Part shown: one piece after another, positions 52,331 through 61,000 of the stretch
Position numbering within the stretch: position 1 is the stretch's first letter
Layout: the number at the start of each line of letters is the position of its first letter
Assembly: GCA_963715655.1 (NCBI GenBank)
Contig: OY970262.1
Span: 1-64,000 of the forward strand
Source of the DNA: JANQPD01 sp963715655
GTDB lineage: Bacteria; Bacteroidota; Bacteroidia; Flavobacteriales; Schleiferiaceae
Length of the DNA: 64,000 bases
Direction: 5' to 3'
Program-made: the position numbers and the translations under genes
Notes under the pieces: generated by a model
The model's database searches: none
What the model was told of the DNA's origin: nothing
What the model saw: only the letters and a program-made list of their open reading frames with translations

Positions 52331-53539
52331 ATGAAACAAGCATACATTACAGATGCCATTCGCACACCAATAGGAAGTTTTGGCGGTAGTTTATCGCCCA
52401 TAAGGGCAGATGATATGGCGGCACACGTTATTAAAAACTTAGTAGAGCGCAATCCTAGTTTAGACCCTTCGGCTGTAGCCGATGTGATTTTTGGCTGTGC
52501 CAACCAGGCGGGAGAAGACAACCGAAACGTGGCGCGAATGGCTAGTCTCCTTGCGGGATTACCATTTACAGTGCCGGGAGAAACCGTGAACCGATTGTGT
52601 GCTTCGGGCATGAGCAGCACCGCACAAGCCATGCGTGCCGTAAGAAATGGCGATGGCGAAGTGTTTATTTCTGGTGGTGTAGAGCAAATGACGCGCGCGC
52701 CTTACGTAATGAGTAAACCCAGCAAAGCTTTTGGTACCGATAGTAAAATGCACGACAGTTCTTTTGGCTGGCGCTTTGTAAACCCTGAAATGTTTAAGCG
52801 CTTTGGCACAGATGCCATGGGGGAAACGGCTGAAAATCTTGTAGATCAGTTTGGTATTAGTCGCCAAGACCAAGACCAATTTGCTTATTGGAGCCAAATG
52901 AAAGCTACTAAGGCACAAGAAAATGGACGTTTGGCCAAAGAGATTGCCGCAGTACATATCCCGCAAAGGAAAAAAGACGACCTTATTTTTGATAAAGATG
53001 AGTTTGTACGCCCAACCACAACAACTGAAATTTTAGCCAAACTGCGCCCTGCTTTTAGAAAGGAAGGCGGTAGCGTTACAGCTGGAAATGCCTCTGGTTT
53101 AAATGATGGTGCGGCAGCCATTTTGGTAGCTAGCGAAGCCGGGATTAAAACACACGGCTTAAAGCCGATGGCACGCATGGTAAGTATGGGCGTGGCCGGA
53201 GTAGAACCACGTATAATGGGTATTGGGCCAGTGTACGCTAGTGAAATTGCGCTTAAAAAAGCAGGCTTAACTTTGGCAGACATGGACATTTTAGAGCTCA
53301 ACGAAGCTTTTGCAGCACAGGTTTTGGCTTGCACCCGCAAAATGGGCATTGCTGATGATGACCCGCGTATTAATCCAAATGGTGGTGCTATTGCGCTAGG
53401 GCATCCGCTGGGTATGAGTGGTGCAAGGTTATTGCAAACAGCTGCTATTCAATTACAAGAAACCGGTAAACGCTATGCGTTGTGTACTATGTGCATTGGC
53501 GTAGGGCAAGGGTATGCGGTGGTGTTGGAAAGGGCGTAA
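52331..53539 (+). CDS. paaJ: Acetyl-CoA acyltransferase (3-oxoadipyl-CoA thiolase-like)
   Basis: 402 residues of the thiolase family. The acyl-accepting Cys is in NRLCASGMSS (~89-98), His in GHPLGMSGAR, and the second Cys in CTMCIGVGQG. The N-terminal part (GCANQAGEDNRNVARMASLL) is most like PcaF/PaaJ, which cleaves 3-oxoadipyl-CoA to succinyl-CoA and acetyl-CoA at the end of phenylacetate or beta-ketoadipate breakdown. A general fatty-acid thiolase cannot be ruled out. It is located between other paa-like genes. Confidence 0.85.
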   Translation: MKQAYITDAIRTPIGSFGGSLSPIRADDMAAHVIKNLVERNPSLDPSAVADVIFGCANQAGEDNRNVARMASLLAGLPFTVPGETVNRLCASGMSSTAQAMRAVRNGDGEVFISGGVEQMTRAPYVMSKPSKAFGTDSKMHDSSFGWRFVNPEMFKRFGTDAMGETAENLVDQFGISRQDQDQFAYWSQMKATKAQENGRLAKEIAAVHIPQRKKDDLIFDKDEFVRPTTTTEILAKLRPAFRKEGGSVTAGNASGLNDGAAAILVASEAGIKTHGLKPMARMVSMGVAGVEPRIMGIGPVYASEIALKKAGLTLADMDILELNEAFAAQVLACTRKMGIADDDPRINPNGGAIALGHPLGMSGARLLQTAAIQLQETGKRYALCTMCIGVGQGYAVVLERA

Positions 53540-53552
53540 ACACAATGTAAGT

Positions 53553-54152
53553 ATGGGAAAAGCAAAAAACACGGAAGAGTATGTAGCTATACACCAAGGC
53601 ACATTTGCGTATGACATTTTAACTAAAGTGCGCGAAATCATTTTGAGCACTAACCCTAAAATTACGGAAGATATAAAATGGGGTGCACCCGCTTTTATAT
53701 ACAAAGGCAACATGATTGGCTTGGTGGCCTTTAAAAAGTTTGTGGGTATTTGGTTTCATAAAGGGGCGCTGTTGCGCGATGTGTTTGGTTTGCTAGAAGC
53801 ATCTTCTGAAAAAACTAAAGCCATGCGCAAATACAACGTGGCGCACATAAATGAGCTTAACCAAGAAGGGCTAAAAGCATTGGTGCAAGAAGCCATAGAA
53901 AAGCAAGAGAGTGGCGAACAGGTTAAAGGTTTTAATGAAAAACCAAAAGCTAGTACATCGGCTTTGCTCACATCGGCATTAGCCGAGAACAAAACCGCAA
54001 AAAAAACTTTTGAAAACTTTACAAAAGCAAAACAACAGGAATATATTCAACACGTTGAAAGTGCTAAGCAAGAAACCACCAAAAAACGGAGAGTGCAAAA
54101 AGCACTTGATTTACTTGAGCAAGGTTTGGGTTTACATGATAAGTATAAGTGA
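53553..54152 (+). CDS. DUF1801 / YdeI-like protein
   Basis: 199 residues from the ATG 13 bases after the thiolase stop. The open frame reaches back into the thiolase gene, but the internal Met (MGKAKNTEEYVAIHQ) fits the family. It has the DUF1801 domain (ILSTNPKITEDIKWGAPAFI, then YKGNMIGLVAFKKFVGIWFH) and a C-terminal YdeI-type basic helix region (NFTKAKQQEYIQHVESAKQE). The molecular function of the family is not established. Confidence 0.85.
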   Translation: MGKAKNTEEYVAIHQGTFAYDILTKVREIILSTNPKITEDIKWGAPAFIYKGNMIGLVAFKKFVGIWFHKGALLRDVFGLLEASSEKTKAMRKYNVAHINELNQEGLKALVQEAIEKQESGEQVKGFNEKPKASTSALLTSALAENKTAKKTFENFTKAKQQEYIQHVESAKQETTKKRRVQKALDLLEQGLGLHDKYK

Positions 54153-54295
54153 GTTTATAGTCCATAGACGATACAGTCCACGGTTAGCAGACTACAAAAA
54201 ACTGATAGAAATTGTAAACAACCCGTCTTAATACTTAATACCTTCAACGACAAATACTTGCATAATACTACTTCTTCCTTCTAACACAACAAAAT

Positions 54296-54877
54296 ATGAT
54301 CTACGAATTCAACGGCTTTAAACCAGTTATACACCCGAGTAGCTTTATTCACCAAACAGCTTCGGTTATTGGTAATGTTATTATCGGGAAAAATGTATAT
54401 GTAGGCCCTGGGGCTGCGATACGTGGTGATTGGGGCGAAATAATTATTGAAGATGGTTGCAACGTGCAAGAAAATTGCACTATTCACATGTTTCCGGGTG
54501 TAAGTGTGAAACTACAAGAAGGAGCCCATATTGGGCACGGTGCAATTATACACGGAGCACAGATAGGTAAAAATTGCCTTATAGGTATGAATGCTGTCAT
54601 TATGGATGATGTAATGCTAAATGATGAGTGTATTGTAGGCGCTTTGAGTTTTATTAAGGCAAAATCAATTTTTGAAAAACGCAGCTTAATTGTAGGCAAT
54701 CCAGCCAAAAAAATTAAGGAAGTAAGCGATGAAATGATAGATTGGAAAACTAAAGGAACACAGTTGTATCAAGGTTTACCAAAACAATGTCATGAAACCT
54801 TAAAAGAGTGTAAACCGCTTTCCGAGATTGAAAAAAATCGTCCGAAACAAGAAAAAACTTATGGTATTTTTAAATAG
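54296..54877 (+). CDS. paaY: PaaY-like hexapeptide-repeat protein (gamma carbonic anhydrase fold)
   Basis: 193 residues of left-handed beta-helix. Hexapeptide repeats run from VIGNVIIGKNVYVGPGAAIR through IGKNCLIGMNAVI. Metal-ligand histidines are in CTIHMF and HIGHGAIIHGA. The length and the C-terminal tail are as in PaaY, a thioesterase-like accessory of phenylacetate degradation. A general gamma carbonic anhydrase or acyltransferase-like relative is possible. It lies 144 bases after the DUF1801 gene. Confidence 0.82.
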   Translation: MIYEFNGFKPVIHPSSFIHQTASVIGNVIIGKNVYVGPGAAIRGDWGEIIIEDGCNVQENCTIHMFPGVSVKLQEGAHIGHGAIIHGAQIGKNCLIGMNAVIMDDVMLNDECIVGALSFIKAKSIFEKRSLIVGNPAKKIKEVSDEMIDWKTKGTQLYQGLPKQCHETLKECKPLSEIEKNRPKQEKTYGIFK

Positions 54878-54879
54878 AT

Positions 54880-54907
54880 AAAAATCAATTGAAACGTTTT
54901 GATTTTT
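54880..54907 (+). terminator. AT-rich hairpin after paaY-like gene
   Basis: AAAAATCAA pairs with TTGATTTTT around a ten-base loop, two bases after the stop. The stem is AT-rich, so termination strength is doubtful. Confidence 0.45.
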
Positions 54908-55024
54908 AATGCATTACTAAGTATTTAGTGTTTTTTTCCATAGGTTAATAAATTTCAAAAGCGATTTTGTTTACTTTTCCGCGCTCTTTTATCCAAGAGT
55001 CTAATGTTAAATAATTATTAAATT

Positions 55025-58000
55025 ATGAGAAAAATACTACTTCTCGCCACGATGTGTGTTTTTTGGCTTTCCAATCACGCTCAAATTAATCAAGTGATTG
55101 GAGATACCACAGGTCTAAATTCCTATTTTTATGGGCCTATCTACAGATCCAGCGCTGGTTCTTCCTTTAATTTTAGCTTTTATGGCTATGCTTTTGAGGC
55201 ATCAGAATTAACTTGGCCAACGGGTACTACCGTCAATAAAATTGCGTGGAAAAAACAAAGCGCTAACACCTTATTGGGTGGTGCATGTAGTTTAAAAATC
55301 TTGATGAAAAATTCAAGTAGAACTGCTTATAACGGGGTAAAAACGTATGATACCCTTGTATTAAACGCAACTTATACAACGGTTTACAATAGCACTACTC
55401 AGAATATTACCGGTCCTGCTGACAGCTGGGTGGAGTTCACGCTATCTAGTCCTTTTGTTTACAACGGTGGAAGTATTGAAGTGTCCGTAGATTTTAATAG
55501 AAGTACTGCTACCAGTAATGGAGTAATTAATTTTTATGGTGCTGCAAATAATAAAGGAGCCGGTTATGCCTCTGGAACTGCGCCAACAGGTACTTCAGCA
55601 ACCTCTAGTTCCTATTCCGGACGAAGACCAGCTACCCGTTTTAATATTACATATCCTGCTGGGGCTTGTATTCCGCCTTCGGCTTTAACTGCAACGGCTA
55701 CAGCTCCAACTACTGGCACTGTTTCTTGGACTACCGGTGGTGCTGCAAATTCTTTAGTGGAGTATGGTCCTGCTGGATTTGTATTAGGTTCTGGTACTAA
55801 ACTATATGTATCAACAACTTCTACAGGTTTAACAGGGCTTTCTCCAAATACCAAATATGATGTTTATGTAAAGGACAGTTGTGCTACAAATGCTAGTCCT
55901 TTTGCAGGCCCAGCAAGTTTTACTACTCCATGTGCAAGCGCCATGAATGGTATTTACACTATTAACTCTGCAGTAGTAACCGGAGGTACCAATTTCGCTT
56001 CACTTCCTGACGCAGCTGCTGAACTAAGCGCTTGCGGAGTTTCTGGTCCAGTTACGCTTAATATAGTACAAGGTACGTATAGTGGCAGAATGGATTTATC
56101 CGCAATTGCAGGAGCTAGTGCCGCTAATCAAGTAATTATACAGCCTGACCCATCCAATACGTCTCCTGTTATTTTAAATGCAGCCGCAACAAGTAGTACT
56201 GATAACTATATTATTAGATTCAACGGTGCTTCGTTTGTAAGTGTTTCAGGTTTAACCTTTAGCCCTGCCGGAACTTCTTTTGCTAGATCTATTGACTTTT
56301 CGGGATTAGGTAGTAACGTAAGAGTTGTTAATAACACCTTTAACGGTTTTGCCACAAATTCCACTTCTACCAATTTTACGCACGTTTACAACAATAGTAG
56401 TGCCTCTAATAACTACTCAAATTGCGTAATTAAGAACAACACCATGAATAATGGTTCTTATGGTATTTATTGGTATGGCCCAGGTTCTACCGCTCCTTAT
56501 GAGCGCGGTTCTAGTTTGGATAGCAACGTAATTTCGGAATTTAGCAATTATGGGATTTTCGCTTATGGCCAAACTCAATTAAAAATTAATGGTAATACTA
56601 TTACAGGTAGTAGTAGCAATGCAGCTACTTCTCAATATGGTATCTATTCATACTACACCGATACGCTTCAAGTATTAGGAAACAATATTTCCATAAATGG
56701 CAATGCTTCTTATGGAATTTGGGTTGGTTTTAGCGATAACGATGCAACGGTAAAAGGCATTGTTGCTAATAATATGATAGCCATAAGCGCTGGAACAAGC
56801 ACGGTGTATGGTATTTATCCTTTCAATTGCTATTATTTAGATGTTGTTTATAATTCAATAAGCGTAAATGGCGGTAGCGCTACAGCAGGTAGAGGAGTTT
56901 ATTTAAATAGCTCAACCACCGGTACGTACGGGTTCATTAATGTTTTAAACAACAATATATCCAACACAGGTGCCGGCTACACCGCAGAGGTTTCTGCAGC
57001 AGCAGTTACCTTAGGTTATGTTACCTCTAGTAATTACAATAACATTTTCGGCACAGGTACTACTTTAGTAAGAGTAGGTACTACTAATTATGCTGACTTA
57101 GCTTCTTACCAAACAGCAACCATGCTAGATGCTAACTCAGTAAGTTCTGATCCACTTTATGTTGGCCCTACTGATTTACATTCTTTGTCCACAGTGATTA
57201 ATAATGCAGGAACACCTTATGCAGGTATTACCACAGATATTGATGGAGAAACAAGAAATGCAACTACACCAGATATTGGTGCAGATGAATTTGCACCTCC
57301 CGCTTGTGGACCTAGCTCAGCGCTTGCTGCTTATGCGTTGTTTACTAATTCTGTAAGCTTAAATTGGATAGCAGGAGCAGGCACATCTTTTGTTATAGAA
57401 TACGGTCTTGCAGGATACACGCAAGGTGCTGGAACTACCGTAACTACAACTGATACTTTCGTTACCGTTACCGGACTTCTTGCACAAACAGCTTATGACT
57501 TTTATATCCAAGATGTTTGCGGTGGTGGCAATGGCTCATCTCCTTTTGTAGGACCTGTTTCTGCAACTACCCTATGTGGCATTTTTGGAGTGCCTTTTAG
57601 CGAGAGCTTTGACGCAAATAGCACCCCAATTTGTTGGAGTCAATCTGCTACCTCTGGTGGCCCTTGGGAATTTAGCAGCGGTTCAGGAGTAAACACCTCA
57701 AACTGTCCTGGTCCATTAGACCATACAGGTAACGGAGGAAACTTTACTTGGATGGATCAGTCAAGTACAGACGATGGTGTTGTATTACAGATGCCAGATA
57801 TTGATGTTTCAACGCTTACCTCTCCTGGACTTGAATTTTATTATTGGATGTGCGGTGTAGGCTATAGCCCCATAAACCTTACCTACATTGAAACATGGAA
57901 CGGAACAAGTTGGGTTTTGGCAGATTCTATTACCACAGCTACTGACGGTTGGGAATATAAAATTTTCAACATGACCGGTTTTACTTTCGGTAGTGGTTTG

Positions 58001-61000
58001 TTACGCGTGCGTTTTAGAGCAGAGTCTGGCGGTAACAGTAGTGATTTCTTTGGTGATAACGTTATTGATGATATCAAGGTTGACGAGTTTTTAACTTTGT
58101 TCTGCGCGAATATTCCAGTGGCTCCCTTTACCGAAAGCTTTAATACTGCGGGCACACCGCTATGTTGGTCACAATCTGCTACCACCGGTGGACCTTGGGT
58201 AATAAATACAGGCGGAGGTTTTAACACCACGTGTGGCGTTGCAACAGATGCAACTGGGAATGGTGGCAATTTTGCTTGGATGGATCAATCAAGTACGGAT
58301 GCCAATGTTATTCTTGAAATGAAAGACATTGATGTTTCTGCATTAACTGTTCCTTATCTTGAATTTAATTATCGTATGTGTGGAGTAGGTTATACGCCTG
58401 CAAATATCACCATAGTGGAGATGTTTAACGGTACAAACTGGGTTACTTGGGATTCTATTCAAGTAGCTACAAATGGTTGGGAAAAATTCGGTGATACCAT
58501 TACTGCTGCTCAAACCTACAATAATGGTTTAGTGAAAGTAAGATTTAGAGCGAAGTCAGGTGGTTCAGGTTCTGATTTTAATGGCGACAACGGTATTGAT
58601 GATATTTCGTTTATCGAAGCACCTAGTTGTCAGCAACCCTCTGCATTAGGTGCAACATCCATTACGGCAACCTCTGCTTCAGTATTTTGGATGACGGGTG
58701 GTGCTACTAATTGGAATTTAGAATTCGGAATTTCTGGTTTCACCTTGGGTACTGGTGTACGATCGAATGAAACTAACGATACAGTAGCTTTAAGCGGATT
58801 AACGGCACAAACTTCTTATGACTTTTACGTAAGAGACAGTTGTGCGGTTGGAGACGTGGGTGTTTGGACAGGCCCTTTCACATTTACCACATTATGTGCA
58901 CCATTAGCGCTTCCGCAGTTAGAAACCTTTACAGGAGGTGTACCTCCAACCACTTGTTGGGATCAAGCAACTAATGGAACCCCACTTACTGGCCCAACTG
59001 GTTTTGGCAGTAGCTCTTGGGGAGCTGATGGATTCGGTAATAATGGCACAACAGGCTCAGCTAGAATTAACTTATACAGCACTGGAAGGTCTGATTGGTT
59101 AATTTCACCTCAATATGACTTAGCTGGAACAACTACTCCGCAAGTAGAGTTTGACTTTGGTGTATTTGCCTTCGCTGGTACAGCCCCTACAAGTTTAGGT
59201 TCTGATGATACTGTTGAAGTGTTTATTTCTACTGATGCTGGCGTTACTTACACAAGTTTACGTGCTTTCAATAGTACTTATGTTACAGCTGCAACGGGTA
59301 ATCACGAAGTTATTGACTTAGCTGCATATACAGGGGACACTGTTATGTTCGCTATTTATGGTACCGATGGAACCGTAAGTGATGCTTCTATTGATAATGA
59401 TATTTTTATAGATAATTTCCAAGTTAGAGAAGCTCCGTCTTGCGCTGCTCCTTCCGCACTTGCCACTATTGCTACTACTGATTCAAGCATAACTATTACT
59501 TGGACAGGGGGCGGTGCTGCAAATTGGAATATACAATATGACACTACTGGTTTTGCTATTGGCACTGGTAGAAACATCGTTGCTGCAACTAACGATACCA
59601 TTACTATTAATGGTTTAATGCCAAATACTGCGTACGACTTTTATGTACAAGATAGCTGTGGAGTTGGAAACGTGAGCACTTATACTGGTCCTTTAACAGT
59701 TTCTACTGGATGTAGCATTCTTGCCATTCCGTACCTAGAAACTTTTGAAGTAGCTTCTAGCCCAACGTTATCATGCGTTAGCGCGCAGGCTGGTTGGGCA
59801 CTATCTGCCGTTGGTGGTTTTGGAAACAGCAGTAATAGTTTATCTTTTAACTTTTACGGTGTAACCGGAGGTAACGTGAGAAACGCCTTCATACCTCAGT
59901 TTCAACCAGTACCTGCAAACTATCAACTAAGCTTTGATTTTGCGTACGCTACTTTCCAAACGGAAATCGATTCATTAGAAATTTTCTATTCTACTGATGG
60001 TGGCGTTACCTATACTTCGCTAGTTGGCTTAGATGGTGGCACAACGGGTGCTCTAAATACTGGCGGTGCTAGTGGAGGTCAATTTGCCCCTACTGCTGCT
60101 CAGTGGTCTAACTATTCTATTGCTCTTCCTGTAGGCACTAACAGCTTGCGCTTAGATGCTATTAGCGCTTTTGGTAATGATTTACATATTGATAATTTAA
60201 GTGTGGCAGCGGTACCAAGCTGTCCTGCTCCTACTGCTTTGGGTTCTTTTGCAATTACACAAACTACGGCTTCTGTTTATTGGACATCTGACCCACTAGC
60301 TGGTGGCTCAATAGTTGAATACGGAACTTCTGGTTTCTCTTTAGGCAGCGGAACGCAGGTGCTTACCATGAATGATACTTTACCTTTAACCGGTTTATCA
60401 CCTCAAACAGTATATGATTTTTACGTAACTGACAGTTGTGGTGTAAATGTACTAAGTGCTGCAACCGGGCCTGTATCGTTTACTACCGCTTGTGGTATTA
60501 TTACAGCTCCTTATACAGAGTCGTTTACAGGTACTACCATACCAACCTGTTGGTCTCAAGGTGCTGTTACTGGAGGGCCATTCCAATTTACTTGGACGAG
60601 CAATCCTGATTTTGGATCAAACAATGCTTTCCCTGATCATACAAATGGTACAGTTGCCGCTAATTATACTTGGGTAGATATGTCTGGTACCGATTCCGCA
60701 GTTGTTTTAAATATGCCAATTTTAGATGTGAGTACATTAACCTCTCCAGAACTTAGTTTTTGGATTGTTTCTACTACTACCACCGCTACTATTGCACCAA
60801 ATTACAACATCCTATATGCTGAATATAATAATGGAACGGCTTGGGTGCCTATTGACACCGTACAAGGCGACTTTGGCTTAAATTGGATAGAATTCGTAGT
60901 TGATCTTACTCCTTACTTAAATACAGCTTCTACCATAGAACTTAGATTCCGTCAAGAATCTGGTGGTGCTGGCTCTGATTTTGATAACGATATGTTATTG

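Noticed and set aside
52559..53349. Minus-strand open frames of 135-154 codons across the thiolase gene
   Set aside because: Frame shadows of a GC-richer, strongly conserved gene; the translations are rich in Arg, Ser and Pro and show no domain.
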